A DNA stretch of 64,000 nucleotides, from contig NW_026947502.1 in NCBI RefSeq assembly GCF_034190915.1, positions 38,842,785-38,906,784 on the forward strand, written 5' to 3'. How positions within the stretch are numbered: the stretch's first letter is position 1; the number at the start of each line of letters is the position of its first letter. Positions 12,396 to 24,136 of this stretch are shown piece after piece. The translations under genes and the position numbers were made by a program. The notes beneath the pieces are model-generated. The model was not told the DNA's origin, made no database searches, and saw only the letters and a list, made by a program, of their open reading frames with translations. This stretch comes from Cavia porcellus. Taxonomy: Eukaryota; Chordata; Mammalia; Rodentia; Caviidae.

Positions 12396-12690
12396 TTTGC
12401 AGGCTTAGTCTGCATGTCATTTTCCCCAGAAATTCCTTCTCTGAACAACAGATCTGAAATTACATATCCACTTTCCTTTTTTCCCTTATACTTTCCCCAA
12501 ATATTTCTTTCAAAGCATTTACTAAAATGATTCATCTCATGATTTTTTAATTGTATGTCCTTTTCTGAAAAATATAAACTGCACAAGGACAGTGAACTGT
12601 CTTTCTTCTTTCTTTTCTTTTCTTTTTTAACTTCAAAACTCACCACATGTCTGGCATATACTAGATACTATTGTTATGTGGACAGTTTGA
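12396..12690 (+). mobile_element. L2 LINE 3' end
   Basis: Follows the L2 3' order: AAATTCCTTCTCTGAACAAC, CTTTCCCCAAATATTTC, GAAAAATATAAACTGCACAA, GGACAGTGAACTGTC and CACCACATGTCTGGCATATA, corresponding to '..ccttccctgaccac..', '..gaatgtaagctccatgaggacagg..' and '..gtgcctggcacatagtagg'. A TTTC-rich low-complexity patch interrupts it near 12600. Non-coding relic. Confidence 0.65.
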
Positions 12691-13729
12691 AGAAGAAATG
12701 AATGCATGTGTTTAGTCTACATATGTGAGGTTGCTTTTTTGGTACGTTGGATTTTTGGAAAGAGTGTCACATGATTTCAAAGATGGCTGGGTGGTAATGA
12801 AAAGTGTGTTTTGACAGCCTTTGCATCATGCCCACCAATAGCACCAACCAAAACCCTCTGATTGTTCCATCAAGACCTGCTGACTGGGGAGTTAGGTATC
12901 TAAATTTTTAGATCAACATTTTAAGTTTCTTGGTTTCGTTATGTGGTAACTTCACTGAGTAGCTGATCAGTGTGAAACAAAAATGTGTATTCTCCTCACC
13001 TCCATTTAATATGACAGTTTTAGGGCAGACTGCAAAATACTTGGTTCTTTCACCATTAAGAATTTTTAAAACAGCTTGAATATCAGATTCAGTTCAAAGT
13101 ATGGGGTGAGTCATATAAAAGGCTTTTACCTGAATTACATGATTACAAACTTTGTTTCTCTAAACGAAGGGGACAATTAGTCAAGTTCATTTTAGCATAC
13201 AAACTGCTAATCATTTTTTAAGGATCAGACTGGAAAGAACATTAATGGTTAAGATCTCAGAGAAACTTTAACTTTGTGAATCAAACTAAAAACGAAATAA
13301 GCAAAAATTTTAAATGACCTTGTCTCTTTTGTCAGGAAAAAAAATAAAAAGTCACTGAATATTTGGGAAAAAATTATAACCCTGTGTCATTGGTTACATT
13401 ATAACATGACCTGGAAATATCACCAACAAACAACCTCAAATCTAGATCTGGCATGTGTTTTATACTTGATCTGCATCCTAATTGTATTACTAAAATGTAG
13501 TGAGTAAGACAAATCATGAAAGGGAGAAAAAGATCAAGAGAAAATCTAAATTGGATCAATATGACTTACAGATTATTGCTAGATGGGCTTTGCTATAATG
13601 GGTTTTCAAATAATTAATGTTTTGTAAGTTGAGCAGACACAAGCAAATTGAACTGAAGGCCTGTAACACTTCTAAAATATTGCAATAAATTATTTAATTT
13701 TGTCCTACTTATTTGTTGAAAATGGAGAA
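12691..13729. other. Unassigned AT-rich sequence
   Basis: No recognisable gene or repeat. Confidence 0.4.
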
Positions 13730-15075
13730 TCTGATATTAAATATATATGAAGACACCGAAGAAATTGAATGTATAAAGAAATCTTGAAAAAAGAAGAAAA
13801 TATGAGACCTAACATTACCTTAATTATAGATATCATAAATTCACAGCTATTAAAATTGTAATAGTGGCATATGAAGGTCACATATATGAATAGCAAATAA
13901 TAAACACTGAACTTACATAATTGTAACTACAGTGACCAGGTTAACTTTCAGTGAGATCAACAAAGAAATTCTATGTAAGAAGAAATATCTTCCCACCAAA
14001 TAGTACAGGACAAACTGGATATAAACATGAGACTATATGAGCCTCAACTCCTGCCTCTCATTATATGAAATAATTAATTGGAAATGAGTCATAAGCCTAA
14101 ACAAAAATGTGAAAATTATAGAATTAAAATAGGGAAATAGCTATAAAAACTCTAAGGTAAATGTATAGAGAATAAGGAAGTAATAACCATAAGATAAAAT
14201 ACATAAATTAAAAGCTGTTAAAATTTGAAACTTGTAGTTATTAAAAAAATGAATTTTCAGCCTTAAACTGAAAAGAAAATATTTATAAAGAAATGACTAG
14301 TGTTCATGATTTATTAAAATATTTAAAATTCAACAACAAATGGATGAACAACCGCATGAAAATAGAGCAAAGTATTGAGCTGATACATTTTCAAGATATG
14401 AGTTCAGATAGCAAATAAACAAGTAAAAAATAGTAATCTTTATCATTCTCCATTACCCTTGAGGGAAATGCAATTGAAACTACTGTGAGGTACTGTTACA
14501 TACTCACCAAAGCAGCTAAAATTACAAAGACTGACATTACCAAACGCTGAAGAGAAGATTAAGCAAGTTGAATCTCATGTTATCATGACTTTGTAAAATG
14601 AGTTGGCAGTGTCCTATAAAACTAAACATATGTGTCTTCTGTCATCTAACAATTTCAGTGAATTGTATTTTTCAAGAGAAATAAAAGAATATAACCACAA
14701 AAATTTCTGTGAGAATAGTCCTAATCCCTTTATTCATAAATCTGTGAAGAACTGAAAGACTCATCACAGGAGAATGGATAAACAGGGCAGGTAAAATCAT
14801 TTGACAGGATATGGTTCAACCACATTGTAAATAACTGATACAATGAGAAATATGGCTGGATCTTAAAAATAGTAGGCTGAGAGAAAGCCTTTGATGAAAG
14901 AAGACAGAGTGTATCGTTCTAGTTATAAAACACAATGTTATGGACAAAGCCAGGCTTCATTGACCTTAAATCAGGACTGTGGTTACCTCTGGTGGGGTTT
15001 AGAGAGAGACAGAAATTTACTTGGATGTAGAGACTTTTGGGGAGGACAGGTATGGTCTACATTTTTGGTAAGAGT
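13730..15075 (+). mobile_element. Ancient L1M fragment, ORF2 3' half
   Basis: A long, heavily decayed sense L1. Landmarks in consensus order are AAATCTTGAAAAAAGAAGAA, ATTGTAATAGTGGCATA, GACAAACTGGATATAAACAT, AAATGAGTCATAAGCC, GAGGGAAATGCAATTGAAAC, GACATTACCAAACGCTG, GAATGGATAAACAGGG and GGACTGTGGTTACCTCTGG. These correspond to the L1M region from mid ORF2 to the 3' end. The frame is broken throughout and no protein can be read. Similar in age to the pieces at 43255, 49940 and 62195. Confidence 0.8.
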
Positions 15076-16127
15076 TTAGCTACTTAAATGTATTTTAATA
15101 ACAAAGCTAACGGTAAAATGCTTTATTCATAATTTATTACAATGCAATCTGAAAACTTAAATACAAAAATATTTGAAATGATATTCTAAGAAGATCAACT
15201 GTCTATAAATCATATCTCTTAATTTGTGCTTTATATAATCATGATTTGGGGTTCTGTGTGTCTGTGGATTTGATGCTACATACTGGTTTTTGAAGAGAAA
15301 TTCAGAAGTATCAGGTTCTCCAGCAAAATGCCATACTTGTGATTTCCCACACATATTTTAAAAAACCCAGGTGTAGCATTCTTTTCAAATCAATAACAAT
15401 ACTTCAGATATTTATTATGAATGTAGTAGATTACTAGATATTAAACTGGAACTTATTCAAATATTTTTCAATATCATGATTGTTTTCTTCGAAGTGCATT
15501 ACCACTCAAAAATTAATGAGGAACCATTCTAACACATTTCCCAATATCACTTATAAAGGTGGTGACCTGAATAGACACACTTGTATTTTGATGCCTATTC
15601 CGATAATGTTTGTTTATATATAATATTCAAAGATAAAAAAAAATGAGTTACTCAAGTTCATTATTAAAACAAGGGTAAACTTAGGCTGATTTCTTTCTTT
15701 TAGATTATATTATCCACCCTCCATCATTTTTTAATCATCAATTTTATTCTGAATGCAAACTCTAATAACTAAAAAAATCTCTATTCACATAAGATTGAGT
15801 AGCCATATTGAATGCCATGTTGAATTCTGTGTTAGGGAAGAATCATTGAGGCTGCAATAAATACTTCATTATGATTTCAAGAAAATAGTTTCTAACTGCT
15901 AAAATCTGTTAAAATTATGATGTTTTCTAATTAAGAAAGAATATTAGATTTTTAAAAGCTGTTTACTAAACTCACAGATCAGTTTTTATCTGATGTTTCA
16001 GTCTTCTTTTGATTCCCATAGAAGTACTACAATAATCACATTTAGGAATTTGGGACATGCTATTTTTATTTTAAAAGACAGGTGCCATATCTCACAACAC
16101 CCAGAAGAAAAGTAACTCACTCAAGCA
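15076..16127. other. Unassigned AT-rich sequence
   Basis: No gene or repeat recognised. Confidence 0.4.
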
Positions 16128-16230
16128 GAACTGGAGGTTTAACTTGGTTGTAGAACACTTACCTTAGGAGTAAGTGTGTGAGGCTATAGATTCCATCCCA
16201 GGGCAGCAAAAGCCAAACAAAATCAACCAC
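16128..16230 (+). mobile_element. ID-like (tRNA-derived) SINE, decayed
   Basis: GGTTTAACTTGGTTGTAGAA, CACTTACCTTAGGAGTAAGT and CTATAGATTCCATCCCAG follow the ID pattern: box A, 'gagcacttgcct', box B 'ggttcgatcccc'. An A-rich tail with AAACAAAA follows. The promoter boxes carry many changes, so it is not expected to be transcribed. Confidence 0.65.
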
Positions 16231-16532
16231 AAGTTGGAGCCAGAAAGACACAAATAATTGGAATGTGAAAAATTTGAATAATTAAATCATAAGTTATTCA
16301 TTATCCATTTTTTGGAATAAATGTTCTTCATATGTTGACATGATCAAATTTTATTTTCTCAGAGAATGCAAGAAAAATGTGATATTTTTATTCATTGTTT
16401 AAAATGTTTACAAGTACAAAATATTTATTTCAATAAATTTGGTTTAAAAAATAGCTGAGGACTGGATATGTTATCTGCAGATCTGATCAATGTCTAAATA
16501 TACATTTTTGTTTGTTTCTTGGACTTTTATTT
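16231..16532. other. Unassigned AT-rich spacer between two ID remnants
   Basis: About 300 bases, AT-rich, nothing recognised. Confidence 0.4.
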
Positions 16533-16601
16533 TTGGTGCCAAGGATTAAATCCAAGGCCTCCTTTGTACAAAGCTTGTGCTGAAGTACACACCTCAGCCC
16601 T
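16533..16601 (-). mobile_element. ID-like SINE, antisense
   Basis: TTGGTGCCAAGGATTAAATC, CAAGGCCTCC and GTACACACCTCAGCCC are the complement of the ID box B, middle and 5' end ('ggtgctggggatcgaacccagggcctc..ctgagctacaccccagccc'). Short and diverged. Confidence 0.7.
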
Positions 16602-17440
16602 CTGTTGCTTTTCATAAAGGGCAGATTTAGATAGGTTTCTTAGTTCATTTCAAATTATATTAAAATTATAACCATCAATTTTAATAGGGTACCATATTTG
16701 ATCTTAAAAGTAACATGATTTTAAAGGTCAGATTTAGATATTCCCATAAAAATGCTATCTATAAAAGAATAAATAGTTTCACTATAATCAATTTTCATTT
16801 GTTTATTAAAAAGCAAAGCTTTTAACTACACAAAAATACCATTCTGTTCCTCTTTTGTTTTGTACTAGGTGAGTCACTCCTGAAGCTCCAATTCCCTCCA
16901 ACAACTGCTCAATACATAGTTTGTGAGCCATGTGGCATCTGAGGGACTCATAGCCTACTGTCATTAGCCAGGAGATATTTAAGCACAATACATTAGTGAA
17001 GTAGAGATGATACCAGAGTGCTTCTCCTCAGGAAGTGAGTCTAAATAATAATCACTGATTCCCAATGGTGAGGATGTCCTTGGCTCCATATCTTCACATC
17101 ATTTTCCAAAAATACTATGAATATGCCAAGAGAAAAAGGATCATATCTATGTACTATAATTAAATTACATCTATTTTACTTACATAGATGAGGCCAGATA
17201 ATCTATTGCTCTATCACATGGAATATTTTTCTAGCATTTAAGGACCTCATAATATTTGCCATAGTTGTAGGGCCTAGAAATATGTTAAATATACTCTGAT
17301 AATTAGAAAGTGGCTTTCCTTATTATCCAGCTAAGATAATGATAATGTCCATGTGTAATTCACTCTATCATTGGGATACGTAATAAATGGAGAGCCTGAC
17401 ATCCGTGATCCTGATAGTAATGATAGTTCTGACTGCTAGA
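16602..17440. other. Unassigned sequence
   Basis: AT-rich, no recognisable feature. Confidence 0.4.
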
Positions 17441-17572
17441 TATGTGTCATACACATGGTCTCGGATTTTAGTTATCACTATTACTCACCATGAGAAAAAA
17501 ATATATCCATCTTTTAAAGATGCATTGGAATGCCATAGCAATAGGCTGACTGGCACAGCAAACTTCTTTGAA
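17441..17572 (-). mobile_element. Possible MIR, antisense
   Basis: GATTTTAGTTATCACTATTA, CTCACCATGAGAAAA and CTTTTAAAGATGCATTGGAA loosely follow the complement of MIR ('atttaatcctcacaacaa..ccctgtgagg..ttttacagatgaggaaac'). Weak; it may be chance. Confidence 0.3.
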
Positions 17573-18348
17573 GTAAGCAGTTACCAGGAGAAGGCAGTTT
17601 ATTTCTTGATTCAGTTGTTTACTATATATTTTTAGTAGGGTCACATTAGTATAATGTATAAGTGCCCTAGGCAGAAAGAAGACATCTGGGATTCTTAAAC
17701 AATTTTTACCATTTTTAAATGTTTCTTTTTGTTTTACATTAGGCAGCTTTGGAATCTATACATAGTAATTTTGAAGGGATAACTGGGATGTACACATTTA
17801 GCAGCTAAGATATAGGAAACATGACCATTTCTAGATTGCATTCTGTGGTTGTCATGAAACATAGAACTCTTTTGTCCAATTAGCAGCATAAATATTTCCA
17901 TTCTCATTGGTAAACTGGCTTCTATAAATTTTATCTCTCAATGAGAAATATTTTCATGAAATTGTGTCTTCTGTAGTTCAAACACATGTCTGATGCCATC
18001 AAAATAAAATGTCTAATTGTGTCCTACTTGTCCACCCTTACATTCTTTCTTCTAAATTAGATATAGAATAGGAGAGACAAAATATCTACTGTCTGTGGCC
18101 AATACCTATTTGAGCAACCATTTTGTTTTTATTGTTATGGATCAACTTATATTTTCATTTTGAGAGACAAGAGATGAGCTATCAGGATGGAAAATAGAAT
18201 AAATAGAATAAATTTAGTGGGAGTGTTGCTGATCCAGTGCAGTACTATTTTAATGAGAAGAAATCTTTGATTTCAACATGGGGAAGGAAAGCTCCAGGTA
18301 GAGTATCCAAGTTTGGTCTTATTCTCATCATGCATACACATGTCTTAC
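17573..18348. other. Unassigned AT-rich sequence
   Basis: Nothing recognised before the TG tract. Confidence 0.4.
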
Positions 18349-18354
18349 TGTGTG

Positions 18355-18403
<49 letters not shown>
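18349..18403. repeat. (TG)n microsatellite
   Basis: About 27 TG units with one interruption (CG at 18361-18362). It can adopt Z-DNA in vitro and is probably length-polymorphic. Frames read across it (poly-CV or TH) are artefacts. Confidence 0.97.
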
Positions 18404-18406
<3 letters not shown>

Positions 18407-18529
18407 CACATGTGCAATGCTAAGGGTGTAAGTCAAGCGGATTATCGTGAAATTGTTATTTTTAAAAGGTCAAAATTGAAAAACACTTGGGCATATACTG
18501 GTGTGACTAGAAGCATAGACTTCCTTTTC

Positions 18530-19243
18530 TTGAGTATTTACTAACTTACCCAACTTCTACCGAGTGCCTACCATGTACTGTCTATCTGTTAGATATCTGT
18601 GGCAGGAAGAAGAATGCATAGCATCTTCTTTGAATTTCTCCTGATGGAAAATATAAGAGTTTGAAGCCTTAAATTTGGTACCTTGTGCTACTGTGGTACT
18701 ATCATGACAGCATGTACCACGTGGTTGTGGGGGACAAGGAATGAACACCAGACAGGAGATTCTTAGAGATTGTCCTAAAAAAGGTGATTGATGTTATTCC
18801 TCTTGAGCTTCCTCAGAAAGCTCAAGAGGAATACCAGGTTAAAAAAAATTCATGCCAGCTTTGAGGACATAGGAGTCAAATGAAAGGCGAGGAGGCTTAG
18901 GTGATGAAAAATGTAGAAAGAGACCAGGGCTGGGCTGTGCAGGGTCTAGTTCCACCCACTGAAGGTCAGTATTGCAAAGTTCAGAATCATGCAGGGAAGA
19001 ATTTATTTAGCTGTGGTGAGATTTACATTTTTGAAAGGTCTTGCTAGTCCAAAAATGGAAATGAGATTGAATAACTACAGAACTGGAGTTTGGTGGCTAA
19101 AGAAAATTCCTTTAATAATCTAAACAAGGACTGGTTGAGTAGTAGTGATGAAGATATCGGTGAGTTGGGAAAAATTTGCAGAATTGATAGCAGTTGTGGG
19201 TGAATTGACATGAAATGTGAAGTATGGAGGAAATTTCTTGTCC
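18530..19243 (-). mobile_element. L2 LINE, antisense, decayed
   Basis: The left part matches the complement of the L2 3' end (CCGAGTGCCTACCATGTACT). The later part matches the complement of the upstream L2 region: GGGCTGTGCAGGGTCTAG, AGGTCTTGCTAG, AATAATCTAAACAAGGACTG and GTGATGAAGATATCGGTGAG ('..agggccttgtaggcc..', '..gtaatccaggcgagaga..'). The part 18770-18840 does not fit L2 and contains a perfect hairpin and one copy of a 26-bp direct repeat. A MaLR sequence follows at about 19244. Confidence 0.55.
18795..18833. repeat. Perfect 16-bp inverted repeat (hairpin, 7-nt loop)
   Basis: The left arm TATTCCTCTTGAGCTT (18795-18810), a loop CCTCAGA, and the right arm AAGCTCAAGAGGAATA (18818-18833) are exact complements. 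A perfect stem of this length inside otherwise decayed DNA suggests a young origin or a template-switch event. No T-run follows, so it is not a Pol III terminator, and there is no evidence for a small RNA. Confidence 0.95.
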
Positions 19244-19882
19244 TGAAGGCTTCCACCTCAATTGCAAAGAGTCTGGGAGGCCAAGCAGTGTGCCCCCAAG
19301 AGGGCAACTTGTAAAGATGTAAGGGTGAAGCCAAACGTGCAGTGGAGACCCAAGAAGTTTGGAAAAGCCAGGAACATGGATGATCCAAGGAAAGCTGCAA
19401 AAAGCGAGCAGAGAGGATGTAAGAGAAAAGCTGTGGCAGCTGAAATCCCTGGAAGTGCCCTGGGGGTGGAATCACCCAAGCCTCTCAGAGCTTGCAACCA
19501 GACTGCTTCAGATGCGGAGCATGGAACTCTAGGACTTAATGTTCCCCCTGCTGGATGTTGGACTTGCTTTGTTTCCAATGCTTTATGTTCTTCTGTTTGT
19601 AACTTTTGGAATGGTAATTTTATCTTGTGCCTTTGCTTTTCAGAAATATTTAACCTTGTTTCATTTGTACAGACGGGGTTACAGTTAAGAGTTTGCTATA
19701 GATCTTGGAGGAGATTTGGGTCTTTGACTTTTGAGCAATTCTGAAACTCTTAGGACAACTCTTGTCCTAAAAAAAGGTGATTCATGTTGTCCTAAGTTGC
19801 CTAAGTTTTGGCAACTCTTGGAGATGGACTAAATGTCTTTGGTATAAATGATGTACATGAATACTGGGGGCCAGGTGTAGAA
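19244..19882 (+). mobile_element. MaLR internal region, 3' part, preceding its 3' LTR
   Basis: CTTTTGGAATGGTAATTTTA, TATCTTGTGCCTTTG and AGTTAAGAGTTTG, GAGATGGACTAAATG and GAATACTGGGGGCCAGGTG follow the order of the non-coding internal part of MaLR retrotransposons. It ends in a polypurine-like GGGGGCCAGGTGTAGAA right before the LTR's TG. A 160-codon frame (19262-19744) and two minus-strand frames of 106 and 143 codons cross it. MaLR internal sequences have no known protein, so I treat these as chance. The 5' part and 5' LTR are missing. A small rearranged insert lies at 19750-19810. Confidence 0.65.
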
Positions 19883-20226
19883 TGTCATGGTTTAGGTCAG
19901 TGGCCCCCGGGGCCTCCTGGGTTTGCATTATGCATTTATGACTGGTTCATTATCTGGCACTTGGATTGATGGTGTCAGTGCTACACCCACACGGGGATGG
20001 AGCCAGCATACAATGTAATGGCAGGAAGAAGTGTGTCCCTCTCTCTTGCTGGTTTTGTCTTGCTATTTGCAGCCACCAGGAACTGTGGTCCCGCCATGCC
20101 ACCCTGCCTTAGAACCAACTGAATATGGACTGAGACCTCCAGAAACTGTAGGAAATAAACGTTTCCTTTTGCAACTTTGGGCATCAGGCATTTTGTCTCA
20201 GTGACAAGTAAAAAGTAACTAAGACA
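19883..20226 (+). mobile_element. MaLR-type LTR (3' LTR of a truncated element)
   Basis: Starts TGTCATGGTTTAGGTC and ends AAAGTAACTAAGACA (TG..CA), 344 bp. An AATAAA polyadenylation signal is at 20154-20159, followed by the U5-like TTTTGTCTCAGTGACAAG. The internal region at its left shows that it is a 3' LTR. It is the best sense copy of the family seen in reverse at 3449, 59569, 60049 and 61022. Confidence 0.8.
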
Positions 20227-21242
20227 ATTCCTAATGTGAGAATGCAGGTGATTTGGGGTGTGGCTGTGAAATGCAGAACTGTGCTATGATAGGACCTTTT
20301 AGGATTCTGTGAAATTATACCAAGAAAATCCAATTTTAAAATGAAAGTCATGTTTTCTGAAAAATTTGATATAAAAGGTTCAAATATAAAAATAAAAGAA
20401 ATGCATCTAACAGAATATTTTAAAGACTAGCTCCTGAGTCACATACATATTTTCTCTCTTTCTTTATCAAGTGACAGAAATCTGAATGACATAGAAATGT
20501 GACAGGGGAGGACCTCCATTAAAAATGGGCAGCTCCCTCCTGATGGGAAGGGAATGGTGATTAGGTTTAACCAGAGGGCTGCTGATTATTTACTTTAAAG
20601 ATTTAGGTAACTTGATATTGTGAGGTCTACTTTATGTTTCAATTAGCGTTGTACTGTTATCCTCTGTCAGTGTTCCTAACTATAATATTTTCTGAATATA
20701 GGAGAGGAAGGAACTGAAAACAGCAAACGGAGCCATAGAACAGATAAGATTTAAAAAACAAATGTAACTTGGAGCTCTAGGTCCTGTGCTTTTAATAATG
20801 TAAAATAGCGAAAGAAAACACAGCAGCTATTAAGTGACAGTTCTACCTTATAAACTGGTTCAGAATCTGGGAGACAATTTGGGGTTCGGAGGATAGTGCA
20901 CATGCTTGATGGAACTGGTAGAGGGGCTGGGGGAAATGCTAGGTGACATTCACTAGTTTTATCATTTTGCCTACAAAGTGAGGTTCAAAGTCTTTGGAAT
21001 CATTAAGTCCTCCATGCCTTTTAGATGCTGGGAATATGCTTTGTATATCGTTAAATTAGTTCGCATTATCTAAAATACAAATGTGTTAAAACTCACATTT
21101 TCTGCAAGTGATTTATATTAGCATAATTTTGTCATAATGAAAATTTTTATTTGTAGTTGCATTTTTTGGCTTCTATGGAAATAAATGCCAAAACAGCAGT
21201 AGTTTGAAGAAAATGGAAGGGGCCTGAATTTTGATACACTAG
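20227..21242. other. Unassigned AT-rich sequence
   Basis: No gene or repeat recognised. Confidence 0.4.
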
Positions 21243-21380
21243 AGTTGGTCAGCGCCCGAACTCTGACCCTCTCTGCCTTAATGACAGCACTCAGCTCTCC
21301 GCACACTGCTCGCACACTGCCACCACTGCCGCCCTGCTGGCCAGAAGGGAGGGGCGGAGGGAAACAGTTTGCAAACAGGT
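21243..21380 (+). other. GC-richer CpG-bearing segment ending in a splice-donor-like site
   Basis: This 140-base patch stands out from AT-rich flanks. It has several CpGs, a GGGGCGG (Sp1-like) box near 21350, and ends AAACAG|GTGAGC with GT at 21379-21380, a near-ideal donor. There is no clear coding frame through it. It could be a non-coding first exon, a conserved regulatory element or chance. No repeat family recognised. Confidence 0.3.
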
Positions 21381-24136
21381 GAGCCCGATATATGTATCTT
21401 AACTGGAGCAGTCATCTGCCTGCTGAAATGCTTGGATAGTGTGAATAAATTAAAAAGAGGATAAAGACAGTAGGAACTACTGGCAGTCTCTGCCATGTGA
21501 GTCTTTTAAAGTATTTGGGTATTCTTAAATTTCATTGGAATTGCTGGATAGACATCTTATCAATTGAACTATTCTTGGTTAGAAATTTTTACAATCCTTT
21601 CTCTAAGGATATAAATATGGTAAGTATGACCCCATGTCAAAATAAACAGTGGCATATAAAGAAAGTCACGAAGGGAAAAATATATTTATCACAAATAAAA
21701 ATTCCCTCTTATTACCAAGAGTATCTATAATAATATTTTCAAAAAATATTGTACAATACTTTGGAATTTAGAGCTTGTTTGTTCTTGTGTCTGATAGTTT
21801 GGCTTTCAGATTTCCTAAACTCTAAATTCTTACAACAAAAGGGACTCTGCTCTGCCTAAATCTTTTCCCAAAAGAAATATTAGTCACTTGAAGTTAAGTT
21901 GTTTAACTCCTAGATAATATCCACGCTTCTATGAATGGAAAGACACTTAGATGCACTGGTTCCTGCAAATGCTAGTTTTGTTCATTCTTTGCTCAATTTT
22001 CCTGATGAACCAAAACCATAGGTATACATATATGTGCTCATTGAATGAGTACGATTTTTTGTTTCTTTGTATCATCCTCTTGTTTTTGCTGTTGTTAAAT
22101 TTAAATCCCATGCTTTAACTAAAAAGTGTGACAATTAAAAGGTGTTATATTTTTTTCCATATTTAATGCTTCGAAGTTTTGGGCAATAAATTTTATTGGC
22201 AAAGAAATGATCTCTTTTTAAGGGAGACTGTTGAGGAGGCTTTGACATGGATTGTGGCTAATTCTTTTGTATCTGGGTTTTGGCAAAGAGAGCTCTGTGA
22301 GCTCATCATTTTCTGTCCCTCCTTTGTTTTTATAGTCTCTGATCCATATCTAACTGTAAAGCTGTTTAGAAGGTATTCGTCTTGGTTTTCAAAGATGCTG
22401 CTCAGATCCTGGAAAAATTACCCAAAATTACCAGAAGTTAAAAAAGGGAAGTTAAATAAAGGATAAGTGAATTAAATAAACACACAAAAAGACCCTCTAA
22501 ACTTTCTCCAATTAGTCTTCAGACTTCCTAGGCAGCTGTATTGTTATTGGCCATTTGTCTTTTTCATTTTATTGTAATGATACACCTAGAGGGCCAGTTC
22601 CGTTTCACTTGAGCTGGTGCAGAAGCTTCATTCTGAAGATCATTTTCTTTTGATTGCCATCTGCTTTCCATGATTTTCCCAGCCTATTCGTTGTCCTAAT
22701 ACTAAAGCAGAATGTGCTACCTTGCTCAGGGTCAGCTTGTATTATAGATATTCTAATGACACAATCTTCTTTAATCCATAAAAAACTAAGCCAATGTCAG
22801 AAAGATATAACCTATAATATAAGAAAAGTGCATTCATTCCCAAAGCTATCGAAAGGCAGAGATAGGTCTATAGGTGATTCATAGAACCCTTAAAAGTTGA
22901 CAGGAAAAGTGATAGCAACCTCAGCTCTATTCTTCCTGGCCCTGATCTCAAATGGATTTACCTGATTCCAGCTAATTGAATGTGAACAACAAAGCATGAT
23001 TGAGGCAAAGAGCAAAAACTCTTATCAGTTGTTCTAACTGTTCTAAACAAGGAAATGCAATTTCCTGATTGCTGAGAAGGAGGCTGTGTAAATCTTGGAG
23101 ACGTGTTATATACCCCTGCTAATGAAATGTGTTTTAGTAATCTAGCTCTGCTCTTACCCTGATATTGGCCACATGCAATGTTTCTTTGTCTCAGGAAGCT
23201 GTGTTTGTTAAGGATGTCAAGTAGCTTTCAGAAAGTTTTTGCTAGGTAGTGCATGTTTTCTCTGTTGCAAATATTTGTGATAAGAGGTTGTTTTGAGAGA
23301 GCTTTCTTAATGGAGGAGAAGATTTTGAGACAGTGAAAAAGCTACTTTCAATTGACCATTGAGTTAAAGACAAAACTGATAAGGATTCAAAAGGAAAGAT
23401 ATCAGTATTCAGATATCACTAGCTATAGATGTGAAGGGCATGCTTCCCTGACAGGGCTTGAGGGTAGGTTTTCCTTTCTTTTTCAGTTATACTATATTAT
23501 ATATTACATATTTTATATATTATAATTGGAAACCATATTTCTACACTCATTTTGTCTCAAAATTGTTTAAATCACTATTATTTTGTAAAATAGATTTTAA
23601 ACACAAGGCTCCTTCACAGGAGTTACTGAAGCAATGTTAGTTAATGTTACCAAGCATCGTGTTCGGCCTGTGTTGTGAGATGCTGGTGGTGCTGAGTTTG
23701 GTTCCTATGGTTTAATGTTTATAGCTGCATAATCAGCTAGAAACAAGAATAATAAGCAATTTGAAATGAAAAGGTGATTATCATCCTTACATTATAGAAG
23801 GAAGTATGTGAGAGAGTCTTCCGTAAAACTAAGAGAACATAGCTGCCGATCCTGATGGGACATACCTACAATTTTATATAGATGAAGTCGCAATAATCTG
23901 CAACCTGAGAATGGTGCATAGCAGCTGTGTAGCTCTGTCGGTTATTTGGTCGAGGCTTATTTTTCTCCAAAACTACTTGTCTATGTTAGACTGTTCACAA
24001 CATATATAAAAGCCATATAGAAAAAGAAAAACAACATTTTGAAGGGCCACAGTGCTCCGTATTGTAAAACCCACTCACCTCATTCTATTTACCCAGTTCT
24101 CCAGTGCTGCACACTGAGTTTGTTTCTGGTTCCCTA
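21381..24136. other. Unassigned sequence
   Basis: Over 2.7 kb of AT-rich DNA with short chance frames (60-95 codons). No recognisable gene, LINE, SINE or LTR. Confidence 0.4.

Noticed and set aside
19044..19744. Overlapping frames of 160, 143 and 106 codons as genes
   Set aside because: They cross an L2/MaLR-internal boundary and lie on both strands of the same bases. MaLR internal sequence is non-coding as far as known.
21310..21350. CTCF site
   Set aside because: CTGCCGCCCTGCTGG resembles the complement of the CTCF core but needs an extra base, so I do not claim it.
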